DNA from: Anadara kagoshimensis
Taxonomy: Eukaryota > Mollusca > Bivalvia > Arcoida > Arcidae
DNA: 64,000 bases
Reading direction: 5' to 3'
NCBI GenBank assembly: GCA_021292105.1
Contig: CM037874.1
Span: 16,102,615-16,166,614 of the forward strand
The notes under the pieces were generated by a model, which had not been told where the DNA came from, did no database searches, and worked only from the letters and a program-made list of their open reading frames with translations. Of this stretch, positions 1 through 10,245 are shown one piece after another. The first letter of the stretch is position 1. Each line of letters opens with the position of its first letter. A program made the position numbers and the translations under genes.

Positions 1-174
1 CCAAAATGTTTAAATACAAGAAGCTCCTGAGCGCATTTGGTCTAACGTACACGTTGGCTTTTCTTATATCTTGAATATGTGGTATCACTAATCTTGATTT
101 GGATTTTAAACTTAAAAGGATTTGTAGATATTTTGCATAAACAAACGGATGCAGGAAAAGAATAGTTCCTTCTC

Positions 175-2106
175 CTAGCATACACACTCGTATTTCAAAA
201 CATCAGGGACAAGTTGTAAATCATGATCATAATGGAACATTATATTTCTAGCATATCCACTATGGCTGTTATCATGTAAAAAACCAATAGTTAACTTCAT
301 TTTTCCATCAACAATTTCAATGGCATCACACGATGTAATAACATGTGGATGACAGACAATAACGCGATTTTGTTTCAACATGGAGGTCATTATTTTTTCA
401 CTTTCATCATTACCGCAAGCAATATAAAATGTAGCTAAATGTAGCTGACCAGCCAATTCATCCATTTTAACGCCTTTCTTGAAGAAATGTTCAGCCTTAG
501 ATAATATCTCTTTTTTTCCAACCCCGTGAATCTTGGTTGCTTCCTCAAACAATCTTGATCCAATATGTACGTCTATGGTTCCAATAATAAAACGACTAAC
601 TCGCAACAAGATGTTTTTAATTTCTTTGTGACATACTTTATCGTTACAGATTAGATAAATATCTCTCATAATGCTTGACATTGTGTGGTTTGGAATGGAT
701 TCAGATATTGAAATGTAATCACTTTTTATCTCGCTTAACAAATCATCTGTTTTGCTACTAATACTTTTTCGTATTGCATGCAATTCCGATAAAGACACCT
801 GCCCTAATGGCATTAATAGAGTGGAACCTTCTAATTTAAAAAGGGAAATTGTATCCAACCATGATAAGCGATTAAACAGCATTTTGTCAACATCCAAAGA
901 CGTTTGTGACTTTTTTAAATTATACTGATATTCGACCATTCCGAGTAACAAGGGAACATTTTCATCAAATATGCATTTGATAAATGAGCCACTTATGTCA
1001 TTTTCTATCATTTTTATTGTCTGTAAAACCTTTTCTCTAGTTTCTGAATTTTTCAACTTTGTCACAAGAACATTCCTCTTCTCTATAATAAAATGTTTCA
1101 GTTCTTTTTGCTCTATTGCTAATCGAAGCCTTCGCAAACATCGACGTACACAATCAAATAAGTTTTCCTCACACCAATCTTTTGGGTCAGAATGTTCACA
1201 TTCCCAGAACATCACCATTTTTATATGAAAAGTATTTATTCCGTCGTCGTTAACGTTATCAATTTTCTTTATAATTGACCTGTTAAAATTCTTTAGTAAT
1301 ACAAAACATTGAAGTTGTATGTTATTAAACGACAAAACAAGTCCACGTTCTACAAAAGGAAATGCAAATCGCCATTCCAAATACGAAAACTCAGAATCCT
1401 CTCTCCCTACTGGCACAACAACACATCTTGTTTGTGATAAATATTCAATAACATGTTTTGGGGGCCAACCAAAGGGTCGAGGCTTGTTTATCCATCTATG
1501 TCTCTCCCCAGGCGGCCAATTTGTACAAGGTATTGCATATACTTTATCGCCTCTTACTGAACCTTTCTCGGTTAATATCTGTAAGCTAGGACCATGTTTT
1601 ACTAATTTAAATTGATACAAATCCGTTTGCATTTGATGTAGACCAGACAAAGGTAAAAAACTTAGATCTATAGAAGAACGAAGCATGGTAAAACCAGGTG
1701 GTGAATACGATAAATCAGCCAAAAAGCAGTCACCGTGTGAGGTGAAGTTACTCATTTCAACCATCACCTTAATGGTATCTAAAATATTCAACAAATCAAA
1801 GTCACTTCCCGCAATTCGCGAACCATCTGACCTGCTTCCCATTAATAGTACCCTTTCTCTGGGCAGAAAATTACCAAATGCCTCGCTTATTGTAGAGCAC
1901 ATTACGAATCTTTTGTATATACCAGCCAATGTCATACATTTAGAAACGTAACTTGAAGATTTTGTTGGATCGTTTAAGCTGCTTAGATCCAATCGGAATA
2001 TACCATCTTTGCAATAAGGGAAAGCGAATCCTTTACCAAAAATATCCTTCATGTCGATCCATAAAGCTCTCTTAAACTTATTATAGGTATTACTACTTCT
2101 ATCCAT
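175..2106 (-). CDS. Mab-21 domain / cGAS-like receptor (cGLR) protein A, 643 aa, single coding exon
   Basis: Likely a cytosolic nucleotidyltransferase-fold protein of the Mab-21/cGAS-like family, whose active members make cyclic dinucleotides on sensing nucleic acid and signal through STING. Seen, numbering from the ATG at 2106: a GS motif at residues 90-91 (GSRSDG), then the metal-binding pair D102/D104 in GSDFDLL, and a possible third acid D187 just before a WPPGERHRW segment. The family core follows (EWRFAF near 244-249, FHIKMVMFW 293-301). The last ~300 residues are helical, TPR-like and more variable. The longer open frame to 2145 needs a TTG start; ATG 2106 is preferred because a strong splice acceptor (TTTTTTCAG) ends at 2112, only a few bases upstream, implying a 5' UTR intron. 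Stop is TAG at 175-177. The family is an immune expansion in bivalves; the ligand cannot be read from sequence, and a non-catalytic Mab-21 role is possible. Confidence 0.85.
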   Translation of the reverse strand: MDRSSNTYNKFKRALWIDMKDIFGKGFAFPYCKDGIFRLDLSSLNDPTKSSSYVSKCMTLAGIYKRFVMCSTISEAFGNFLPRERVLLMGSRSDGSRIAGSDFDLLNILDTIKVMVEMSNFTSHGDCFLADLSYSPPGFTMLRSSIDLSFLPLSGLHQMQTDLYQFKLVKHGPSLQILTEKGSVRGDKVYAIPCTNWPPGERHRWINKPRPFGWPPKHVIEYLSQTRCVVVPVGREDSEFSYLEWRFAFPFVERGLVLSFNNIQLQCFVLLKNFNRSIIKKIDNVNDDGINTFHIKMVMFWECEHSDPKDWCEENLFDCVRRCLRRLRLAIEQKELKHFIIEKRNVLVTKLKNSETREKVLQTIKMIENDISGSFIKCIFDENVPLLLGMVEYQYNLKKSQTSLDVDKMLFNRLSWLDTISLFKLEGSTLLMPLGQVSLSELHAIRKSISSKTDDLLSEIKSDYISISESIPNHTMSSIMRDIYLICNDKVCHKEIKNILLRVSRFIIGTIDVHIGSRLFEEATKIHGVGKKEILSKAEHFFKKGVKMDELAGQLHLATFYIACGNDESEKIMTSMLKQNRVIVCHPHVITSCDAIEIVDGKMKLTIGFLHDNSHSGYARNIMFHYDHDLQLVPDVLKYECVC

Positions 2107-2111
2107 GATTT

Positions 2112-2113
2112 CT
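2112..2113 (-). promoter_or_regulatory. Splice acceptor just upstream of cGLR-A start codon
   Basis: On the minus strand a pyrimidine run ends in CAG five bases before ATG 2106 (TTTTTTCAG then AAATCATGG). This implies an upstream non-coding or short coding exon that I could not identify, and it argues against the TTG-started extension. Confidence 0.5.
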
Positions 2114-2156
2114 GAAAAAATAAATGTATCATTTAATAAACACAACCATTCTAATT

Positions 2157-2290
2157 CATGCCAAAATCACAATTCAAAAGCAAAGTAAAAACTGCAAAGT
2201 GAAAACTGGCGAATTAAGTGAAACATGTGAACTTTCACCGATGAAGTGAGACCGGGTGCTCCATAAGGCTAGCTTCACCACATGTGTAAT
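2157..2290 (+). repeat. Interspersed repeat, family C copy 1
   Basis: Similar sequence recurs near 4970-5115, 12108-12225 and 60985-61150. Shared blocks are a CAAAGTAAAAACT-like segment, an AAACATGTGAAC-like segment and GGTGCTC, followed by an ACCTGTGTAATA-like end. It lies directly upstream of cGLR-A. Boundaries are approximate. Confidence 0.5.
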
Positions 2291-3448
2291 CAACATTTAG
2301 AATAAATTTAACATAATTTCCAACTACATCTAACTAGAATATGCAAATACCGTTAAAAAATAATCTTAGCAAAAAGTAAAAGCTGATCATGGTATATTTG
2401 TGGATTTTACAGTTTGTACCTTAGTTCTTAAAAAATTAAAAGTAGAGGGTTAGAGATATGCCTTGGACTAATGGTAAAGAAACAAATAAATCAAGGGGCA
2501 CTGGTATCAAACTACAGTAAAATAATAACGTGAATTTATAAATCAATAACCTGTTAAGTTATAATAATATAATAATAATAATAATAATGATAGAAATAGG
2601 CGAGGCCTGAACCAAAAGAAGAAATATCAATTCAATAAGTTATTATATCTCTTAATTAAAATCCTAAAAGCAGTTTATTTCACATCGTCCAACATGGTTG
2701 GGGATGTGGATTCTGTTATTGTTATAGAATATTAGCTGGAATACATACTACTTGTCAAAATCGTAATGGTATTAATATAAATGGTTCTTTTGATTATCAC
2801 CGCCAATATAGGACAGTCGTTCTGTCGCAATAAGTGCTCTAGTACAAAGCTTCTGTTAGTTGTGTCTTGTCAATCGCAAAAAATCTTATCATACCACGAT
2901 TTATATATAACTACATTATTCTTACCAATTTGATCTTGTAGACAGTCAAATAAATCCAAAATCTTCTAAAACTGTTAAATACTGACGGAAATTAAAGTCA
3001 TCATTGATTATGCAAAACTCGGTATCAATCAATTTTACATATTAATATAACTTCCTGCTACGCCATTTTGAAGTTTGTAAAAAATTGATAATTCCATTAC
3101 ATACAAGTACATTCTCCACAATATTTCCTTGAAGTAACAATCTGACTTGGTAACATATCCCTTAACTATAACATTTACCACATGGTTACAGAGGTCAGGC
3201 GGGTTTTGTTTTTCCAAAATCAATACGGATTTAAGATAACATCCTATCAAACCCTGTCGTACCCCTATAAAATGACTGGTATTTAACGATCATGTAATAT
3301 TGCATGGCCCATTGATTATATAGAACATTCATTATATTGACGACTAAGGAGTAAAGTCAAACAACCGGCTGTTTAGCGGGTGTCGATGCACAGACACAAC
3401 ATTAACGTTTTAACCTGATTGCTTGACATTTTACATGGAAATTCATAG

Positions 3449-3570
3449 AGGTTGGTTGGCTGAATGCTGCTTTACGTCGAATCAGCAATTTTTCAGCTAT
3501 TCGCGACAAGAACTATTTTATTAATCTCTATAGATTGATCTATGAACAATTTCGTGTATGTATGTATGTG
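3449..3570 (-). repeat. SINE-X partial copy (tail end)
   Basis: It shares the GGTTGGTTGG-type tail, the CAGCAATTTTTCAGCTATTC block and the TATGAACAATTTCGTGTATG block with the full copy at 5612-5996. The tRNA-derived head is missing. Confidence 0.6.
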
Positions 3571-3975
3571 TGTAAAGTGTGAGTATAAATTTAATGCTTT
3601 ATTGAGAAAAATTTTGAACAAGATCCTTATGAAAAAAAATACAAATCAAGAATTGATCTTAGAAAGAGTTAAAATGGTCATGTATGGGAATTCATATGCA
3701 TATTTTCTTTAGCAAAGTTTTCAATGAAGAACAGTTGAAAAAAACAACAGGTAAGTTGATTTCCTGAAGATGAGTCTTATTTTTTATGCTGAGGACCACT
3801 GTGTGCCTTATTGAAAACTGCATCATTACAAGATTACCATCTCCAATCAAACCGGGAAGTTAAGGGTTTGTTCAGCGCTCAAAATTGATAACATTTCTTT
3901 CGTCTAAATAAAATTTTTGGTTTTGTTGACATGTAAAACATGTAAGTTATCAATGAAGGGTACTTGTGGACTATA

Positions 3976-4250
3976 ACTGACCCAAGACTTAAAAGTGGGT
4001 AGTGACTGTTCTTTCGCCAAGCACTCGGCATTATGAAATGAAAGTCACGGTTCTTTCGGATGGAAACTTAAAATAAACGAGGTCCCGTGTCTTGGTATGC
4101 TTGGCATGATAAAGAACCCTGCTGTATAATGCCATCAGCGCAACGCACTGGCAAAATTTCTGCACCTTCGTCTATACTATAGCTAGCGACGTCTCGATAT
4201 AAGTGAAATATTCTTGACTGGGACGTTAAACACTATTACTCACTCACTCC
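3976..4250 (+). repeat. SINE-Y copy, head-truncated
   Basis: It matches the body and 3' end of the full SINE-Y at 24023-24344: AAGTGGGTAGTGACTGTTC, a CTTTCGGATGG block, TATAATGCCATCAGCGCAAC, then TTCTTGACTGGGACGTTAAA and a CACTCACTC tail. The tRNA-like head is absent. Confidence 0.65.
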
Positions 4251-4334
4251 TTATTCATATTATTTGAGCCGCCTGCCCATAAAGACCACTTTTACTGGTT
4301 CCCTTGGGTGGCCTTTATATACAAATTTGACTGT
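4249..4334 (+). mobile_element. MITE-A, half copy
   Basis: Only the right half of the CAGTCAAACCTG-ended element is present: TTATTCATATTATTTGAGCC, then CCCTTGGGTGGCCTTTATA, ending at a TTTGACTG terminus. Confidence 0.55.
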
Positions 4335-4416
4335 ACATGAATGAATCTTCAAAGCCCTTCAAATCTCTGAATGTATAATTCTTATAATCTAACGTTTTAT
4401 TCTGATTATTTCAGAG

Positions 4417-4489
4417 TTGTGTTGGTATATACATCTTTGGAGTGGAAAGTGGTTGGGAAAGCAAACCTAAAATGATGTGCACAACACAG
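4417..4489 (+). other. Possible orphan exon (weak)
   Basis: The stretch is flanked by a good acceptor (GATTATTTCAG) and a GT donor, and one frame is open across it (begins SCVGIYIFGVESGW). An upstream candidate exon at about 3713-3751 (KVFNEEQLKKTTG then GTAAGT) does not continue this frame. No family is recognised, so this may be chance or a non-coding RNA exon. Confidence 0.15.
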
Positions 4490-4675
4490 GTAGTGTAATG
4501 GTAGAGTTGATCCTGATCACACATGTAGATACTTTACTTGTCGTCTGCGTAATTTCATTTTCATAGACAACATGTACATTAAGTTTATTACCTAAATATT
4601 TAATAAAATAAATTCTTGTTCATAAGTGTCTTCTTGTACAATATACAATGCAACAAAATCACATCTATATAGGAC

Positions 4676-4800
4676 CGATTGAACGGTGTTTTATGTCCAA
4701 GTCAAGATTATTTCACTTATATCGAGACGTCAGCAGAAAAAAGTAGCAGGAGTGTCGCCCTCTGTTGTGCACTCAGGATAATATGCAGGAAGGTTTTTTT
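4676..4800 (-). repeat. SINE-Y fragment, reverse orientation
   Basis: It reads as the reverse complement of the SINE-Y 3' part: a GGTGTTTTATGTCC block, then TTTCACTTATATCGAGACGT. The 114-aa frame that starts here is made of this fragment plus family C repeat and is not a gene. Confidence 0.5.
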
Positions 4801-4969
4801 TAACGTATTATGCCTGTCAAAAGACGCCATGACTTACGGAGTTATTGGCAAAAGAAGAGTAGCTACCTATTTTCATAATTGGGCAAACCCCAGCCAGGGA
4901 CTAAACCTCGACCTCTCATATACCGACCGAAAATTCTACCAATCCAAAACAAACATACAAATTCATGTC

Positions 4970-5115
4970 AGAACCACAATCCAAAAGCAAAGTAAAAACT
5001 TAGAACCTGGCAAATTAGGTTAAACATGTTAATTTCCACTAGGGAAGTGAAACCTGGTGCTCCAGAAGGGTAAGCACTTCCTGTTTAGCTCTATACCCGC
5101 TATATGTGTAATAAA
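4970..5115 (+). repeat. Interspersed repeat, family C copy 2
   Basis: It shares CAAAAGCAAAGTAAAAACT, TTAAACATGTTAA and GGTGCTCCAGAAGGGTAAGC with the copies at 2157 and 12108. Confidence 0.5.
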
Positions 5116-5611
5116 ACTTGGAATGAAAAAAAAACATGGAACTATGTGACCTCAAATATATCAAGGGTACATTCGGATACAGAGACATCATATTTAATAA
5201 CAACATTGTGATGATGGTCATAAAACTTTTAAGAACCTTGATAAGTTTTGGCGTACACTATCCTTGCTTCAACAATTTTTTTTTTGTAAACAGCTTGCAT
5301 TGTTGTATAAAGTTCCCGTTGTGATACTTCTATAAAGGAAGTATAAAATTTTGCAATACATGCTGCATAGTTGCACTAGATGAATCAAAGATGTGTCTAC
5401 TCAAAAGATATGTCGACTCTAAGCAGTAACAGGGAACAATAAGTCCCGATTCCTAACCCTTCTGCAGTGTGCGACCTTAAATTAGCTTTTTAATTTGTGT
5501 ATGGATAAACCTATCCCAATTTTCTCTCTCTCAGTCAACAGGAAACACAATTTCTGCCTAATATAATGCGCCTTTAGGCAATATGAAGCCAGCATCATGA
5601 TGCATTTTTGA

Positions 5612-5996
5612 TTGGTTGGTTGGTTGAATGTTGCTTAACGTCGCATCAGCAATTTTTCAGCTATTCGCGACGAGAACTATTTAATTAATCTATATGGATT
5701 AATCTATGAACAATTTTGTGTATGCATGTGAAGTGCGAGTGTGTTGTATGGTCTGCCTTGTACTAGCGCGCACTCAGGGCGACTTTACCGTGCTAGCTCA
5801 CAGAGTCAGTATACGCCGCAGACAAGCGTACCACTCCCCCAGTCCATTATACTGATACCAGGTGAATCAGTAAAGGCCAACGGCAAGGAAAATTCACTTT
5901 CCCACATGTGGTCCGAGCGGGACTCGAACTCACAGCGGTGAGAGACCCTAGATTTTAAGACTGACGTCTTATCCATTAGGCCACCGCGCCCTCTTG
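5612..5996 (-). mobile_element. SINE-X, full-length, with target-site duplication
   Basis: A 385-bp tRNA-derived SINE read on the minus strand. The tRNA-like head is at the right (minus strand GCGGTGGCCTAATGGATAAG for the A-box region and GAGTTCGAGTCCCGCTC for the B box). The tail at the left is a GGTTGGTTGG repeat. A perfect 15-bp direct repeat, ATGATGCATTTTTGA, flanks it at 5597-5611 and 5997-6011, which shows retrotransposition. Related copies lie at 3449, 7442 and 8233. Confidence 0.85.
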
Positions 5997-6331
5997 ATGA
6001 TGCATTTTTGACAATATCCAGTTAGTTATTTTGTGCCTAGTGGTATGGGTCGTTCGTGATCTGATGACAAAGTATATAGTTAGTGGGTAGTTTTACCAAA
6101 AAGTGTGCGATAGTGAGCTTATACACATACAGTGACGCGCTATTAACACCTATATACATGGTTAATATAAACACTACCCTCAGATCATAAACGAACTATA
6201 TATATTTTTAAGGTCTAATTTGAAGGATAATCTTCAGAATTAACAATTATGACAATGTATTTGTAGATTTATCTTGTTTATTTTAACTTTATTTTGTATA
6301 ATCTGTCTCAAAATCCAAGTAATAATACATA

Positions 6332-6509
6332 CAGTCAAATTTGCCTTAAAAGTCACCTCTATATAAGGGTCACCTGCTTATACCGGCCAGTAGAATTGTA
6401 TCCCAATTGTTCTTTATTAATATTATTTCAGCCTGTATATAAAGGGCACCTGTCAATAAAGGTCAATTTTACTGGTTTCCTTGGGTGGCCTTTATAGACA
6501 GGTTTGACT
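6332..6509. mobile_element. MITE-A (CAGTCAAA...TTTGACT termini)
   Basis: The short element begins CAGTCAAATTTGCCTTAAA and ends GACAGGTTTGACT, so its ends are inverted repeats. The interior (AGTAGAATTGTATCCCAATT, then GGTTTCCTTGGGTGG) is shared with copies at 18444, 31291 and 56546. Confidence 0.75.
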
Positions 6510-6600
6510 AATTTATAATGCACTAGTGTAATATCACTTCCATCGTTACTGGCGTCGTCCTATTTTCCGGTGGTCTCAGTGAGTCTAAAGTGAAAACTTA

Positions 6601-6760
6601 AGGATCACAGCACCTCTCACTACTTAGGTTCCATCCCACTCAGGCAGACGGTTTCCCAATTTGCTTGCCAAAGGTTGGTGGTTTTCTGTTGGCACTTTGG
6701 TTTCCTCAAACATCCCAGCTGTCCTCAATCTGGCAACTTTGATATATGTGAAAAGATTGA
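6601..6760 (+). repeat. SINE-V-like repeat
   Basis: It contains GATCACAGCACCTCTCACT, TTGCCAAAGGTTGGTGG and a GGTTTCCTCAAACATCCCAG block. These blocks recur at about 18690, 22715, 32790, 47075, 59490 and 60720 in either orientation. Confidence 0.5.
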
Positions 6761-7206
6761 AATCTAAAACACAGTAACTCATCTTATTTCTGTTACATGA
6801 AATGATGCAATCTTTTATGTTATGGCTTGTGCATAATGCAGCCATTTTGTCTATTTTCATACAGCCAGAAAAATGAAAATGAAATTTTCTAGTATACCTA
6901 AAACAATATCATTCATTGGTGTTCACAGAATATTATTACACTGAATTTATTAAATACTTTAGTACATTGTAAATATTTATACAAATTTATTCAACTTGCT
7001 TAATACAAACATAGAGGATCCTAAATGAGTGGTTATGTAATATTGGATTGTTTAAGTTGAATAAAATTTCAGAATTTGTGCAAGAAGTTGCATAAAATTT
7101 TATTCAATGAGTTTAATAAATTCAATAACACATAAACATATAAGCAATTTTCTTATTATTGTATTGAAAAGCCCTGATTTTTAATTTGTTTAATGTGTTT
7201 TTTCAG

Positions 7207-7330
7207 CTACAACAGAACAGCCAAAATGACTGCAAAACCACAATTATGCCAGCTAAAATATCATAATATGCTACAACAATGGTATCACGTCATTAACCAA
7301 GTTGACATGAGTGAAATTACACCTGTGTAA
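7207..7330 (+). other. Possible orphan terminal exon with poly(A) signal (weak)
   Basis: A strong acceptor (GTTTTTTCAG, ending 7206) leads into an open frame with ATG at 7226 and TAA at 7328-7330 (34 aa from the ATG; the frame is also open back to 7208). AATAAA follows at 7406-7411. No upstream exon in a matching phase was found and no family is recognised. It could be the last exon of a small plus-strand gene, a long non-coding RNA, or chance. Confidence 0.22.
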
Positions 7331-7441
7331 TATATTTTTTTACATGATTTATTTAATGGAATTCATTAACATAATTGTAAGATTCATTTTACAATATATT
7401 GATGAAATAAAACATAAAAATATTTACAAGACATGACATGC

Positions 7442-7725
7442 ATGTGAAAGTGAATTTTCCTTGCCATTGGCCTATACTGATTTATCCAGTGTCAGTATGA
7501 TGACTGGGTGAGCACTACACTTGTCTGTGGCAGGTATGGACTCGGTGAGCTAGCACCTTAAAGTCGCCCTGAATGCGTGCTGGTACAAGGCAGGCCATCA
7601 AACACACTCGCATTTCACATGCATACACGAACTTGCTCATAGATAAATCCATAGAGATTAATAAAGTAGTTCTCCTTGCAAATAGCTGAAAAAATGCTGA
7701 TGTAATATTAAGCAACATTCAACAG
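7442..7725 (+). repeat. SINE-X copy, head-truncated, plus orientation
   Basis: It is the reverse complement of the 5612-5996 and 8233-8548 copies: GTGAAAGTGAATTTTCCTTG at the left and ATAGCTGAAAAAATGCTGAT near the right. Frames across it are not genes. Confidence 0.6.
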
Positions 7726-8034
7726 AAACAAAGAGACACGACATGATAACAATAACACTTTGCTTCCATCAGAGTAGATGGATGTAAGTCTGTTTTCATC
7801 TAATGACCTTTAAACTAATGCAAATATATTGCCAGTTATATCAGTTTTGTCTGTGGACAATGCACTACCTTTTAGAGCTAGTGAAAAAATTATTAAAACA
7901 TTTCATAATTTGACATTAGGATGTCACATAATTTGACATTAGTTTGTATGTTGAAATGAAAGTACATGTTCATTATATGTAATATCATCATATGTTACAT
8001 GAATCCAATTGACATATCACCGGTCATGCTATAT

Positions 8035-8187
8035 ATGTTCCAACACTGGCCGCCATTACAGTACCAAAGCAGAGTCATGGCAACTAACGACATACCAGTG
8101 TCAGTGATGTCAAAAAATGGTCAGTTCATGCCAAATTTTCATTCTTTTTGTGTGTAATTCAAGCATGCTAGGCCTTTGTCAGAACAT
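8035..8187. mobile_element. MITE-B (ATGTTC...GAACAT termini)
   Basis: The 153-bp element has inverted ends (ATGTTCCAACA left, TGTCAGAACAT right). An inverted copy lies at 63846-63999 and shares the CTGGCCGCCAT block, the AGCATGCT block and CATTCTTTTTGTGTG. Confidence 0.65.
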
Positions 8188-8232
8188 TAAGGGCATGGGC
8201 AGCAATTGTGAATTATTGACTGGTTGACTATT

Positions 8233-8548
8233 TTATTGGTTGGTTGGTTGGTTGAATGTTGCTTAATGTCGCATCAGAAATTCTTCAGCTTTGGCGACAA
8301 GAACTATTTTATTAATCTCTATGGATTAATCCATGGACAATTTCGTGTATGCATGTGAAGTGCGAGTGTGTTGTATGGTCTGCCTTGTACTAGCACACAC
8401 TCAAGGCGACTTTAACGTGCTAGCTCACAGAGTCAGTACGCCACAGACAAGTGTAACACTCCCCCAGTCCATTATACTGATACCAGGTGAACCAGTAAAG
8501 GCCAACAGCAAGGAAAACTCACTTTCCCACATGTGGTCTATGAATATT
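8233..8548 (-). repeat. SINE-X copy, head missing
   Basis: It has a GGTTGGTTGGTTGG tail, the body shared with 5612-5996, and ends at the CACATGTGGTC block where the tRNA-like head should begin. Confidence 0.65.
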
Positions 8549-8792
8549 GAATATTATCAATTATGTTATTACATGCTGAAAATTATTTTATGTTACATCA
8601 GCAATATTTCAGCTAATTGTTATAAGAACATGTCATTAATCCCAAGAATAAATCTTAATACATGTTCAAGTTCACATGGTACACAAGTTTTGCATAAGTG
8701 TTTCTGATCTGTTTGGCACTAATGCATTTTATTGCAGATAAACACTGCAGTCCACTCGCCCATTATATGGTAATAACCAAGTCTGTAGATAC

Positions 8793-8889
8793 CTTTAACA
8801 TGGAAAAAATCCCTTTCTCCCTTGCAGTCCATTTTGATTGAATCCAGTTGCGAGATGCATTGAGTTTGAACGCTCACATCTTCAAAACT
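8793..8889 (-). other. Possible coding exon of an unidentified minus-strand gene (exon b)
   Basis: On the minus strand an acceptor (CTTTTGCAG) opens a 97-nt frame beginning SFEDVSVQTQCISQ and ending in HVK, followed by a GTATCT donor. The exon continues in phase with the candidate exon at 9049-9138 (phase 0 in, phase 1 out). No family is recognised, and no further exon with matching phase was found toward lower coordinates. Confidence 0.3.
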
Positions 8890-9048
8890 CTGCAAAAGTT
8901 TTCCCTATTTCATATGATATAGTAAGATGAATAAATAATCATAAATTAAATTTCTAGGCCTGAAAAAAATAATTGTTTGGTTCTGGTAACGTACAAAAAA
9001 TCTAGGTAGAGTAGGAAGGATTTTATATATACAACAAAGCAAGCTTAC

Positions 9049-9138
9049 GAGATCCGCCTTCTTGGGTTTGGAATCAGAGTTTTTCATTCTCCTAGGTGAG
9101 CTGCCATCTGTGGCTTCCTGGGACATGGAGTGAAGCTG
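9049..9138 (-). other. Possible coding exon of an unidentified minus-strand gene (exon a)
   Basis: This 90-nt minus-strand frame holds MSQEATDGSSPRRMKNSD followed by a lysine-rich stretch. It is bounded by an acceptor-like TATTTTAG and a GTAAGC donor, and it joins in phase to exon b at 8793-8889. The composition is hydrophilic and more codon-like than the surrounding DNA. It could be a 5' exon starting at the ATG near 9126, or an alternative distal 3' exon of CDC45. The product is not recognised. Confidence 0.3.
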
Positions 9139-10013
9139 CTAAAATAGCTGCCAATAGAGATTCTTGGAGGAGAAAGATATCTGGCCCAATTCTCCACAAG
9201 GAGAAGTCAAACAAGTCAATGCTGTTTGTTTTTACATACAGATGTAGTAAAAATACAATGATATTACCATAATCATGACTTCATCTTCTATAATATTTTT
9301 TTAATATAAATTACAGCACTTGTATTATAGAAAAAAATATACATTAATTTCATAATTTATACATTTATATAATTATATATATATACATATTTACAGTAAA
9401 CATGAAAACATTATAAATTAATCAAGTCCTATTTATTGTATGAACTTATTCAAAAGTCTGAGATCATTCCATTGAAGGGTTTTATACAGGAACAAGCAAG
9501 TTCGGTGAATTAGGATCCACTGCCAGTAGATAGGTTTTGTGATTTGCACTTATGTTCAAAGGGCTTTAATTCTAAGGAAAAAGAGCAAACAAACTCAGGT
9601 TAATGATATGAACATCTCCTATCAATGTTGATGCTTTTCACTAATAATAGTGCTGCAAAGTTTTGAAAATTACTTAGGATAAGTGTCTAGGTGAAAACTT
9701 AGAATTTAATACCCCCCTTTCTTTAAACTGCGTTGATATATCCTGATATATTCTGTATTCATAACATTCCTTAATAGTCGATTGACTTTTTAATGATGCT
9801 CAACAATCCAAAAGTTTTTATATAAAATCACAGATTCCTTTTACATATATCCTTTTGTACATCACATAAGCTTCTGTAAATGATACCTTTGTTTTCAGTT
9901 TTTTCTATATCCTAGATCCTTACATGCTTACAACTTTCTACTGGGTGTCAATGCAATCACAGATTATTCATCAAGTATTATCTTATTACATTTGATTATG
10001 TCAAATTCCCGGG
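9139..10013. other. Spacer downstream of CDC45
   Basis: AT-rich sequence with an interspersed repeat at about 9490-9665 (GCACTTATGTTCAAAGGGC block, shared with 19945-20150 and, inverted, 45585-45745). No gene is seen. A TTTATT at 9431-9436 could be a distal minus-strand poly(A) signal for CDC45. Confidence 0.4.
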
Positions 10014-10245
10014 CCTTTGTTGAAGTAATAGTGTAGAATCCTGCTGTCTTTATTACTGTGATTAAGTAGAATTCTTCTGAGTTTTTACTGAAGCCATAAT
10101 GCAGATTTCTGGGGTCTCTGTAGAATCTTAGAGTCTATATCGAAGAGATCAGGTAGAATTCTAAGGCCTTATTGAAATTCATCGAGTAAAATTCTAAGGC
10201 CTTTATTGAAGTGATCAAGTAGAATCCTTCTGTTTTTACTGAAGT
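10014..10245 (-). repeat. Degenerate 31-35 bp tandem repeat across the CDC45 stop codon and 3' UTR
   Basis: About seven imperfect units resemble GCCTTTATTGAAGTGATCAA followed by GTAGAATCCTTCT. The unit at the right end overlaps the CDC45 stop codon (10236-10238) and last coding bases. Some units carry TTTATT, i.e. AATAAA on the CDC45 strand, for example at 10202-10207 and 10049-10054. The array is therefore also a set of candidate poly(A) signals. Confidence 0.55.

Larger units (their letters stand above)
2300..8792. other. Repeat-rich intergenic spacer between cGLR-A and the CDC45 3' side
   Basis: No complete gene is seen here. It holds SINE copies (3449-3570, 3976-4250, 5612-5996, 6601-6760, 7442-7725, 8233-8548), TIR elements (4249-4334, 6332-6509, 8035-8187), an (ATA)n microsatellite at 2561-2588 and weak orphan exons near 4417-4489 and 7207-7330. 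The remaining stretches (2300-3445, 5120-5596, 6012-6330 and 6770-7200) are AT-rich with no recognisable content. Confidence 0.6.

Noticed and set aside
175-2145. 656-aa version of cGLR-A
   Set aside because: The extra 13 residues need a TTG start and cross a strong splice acceptor, so ATG 2106 is preferred.
4679-5023. 114-aa plus-strand frame
   Set aside because: It is composed of a reversed SINE-Y fragment joined to a family C repeat.
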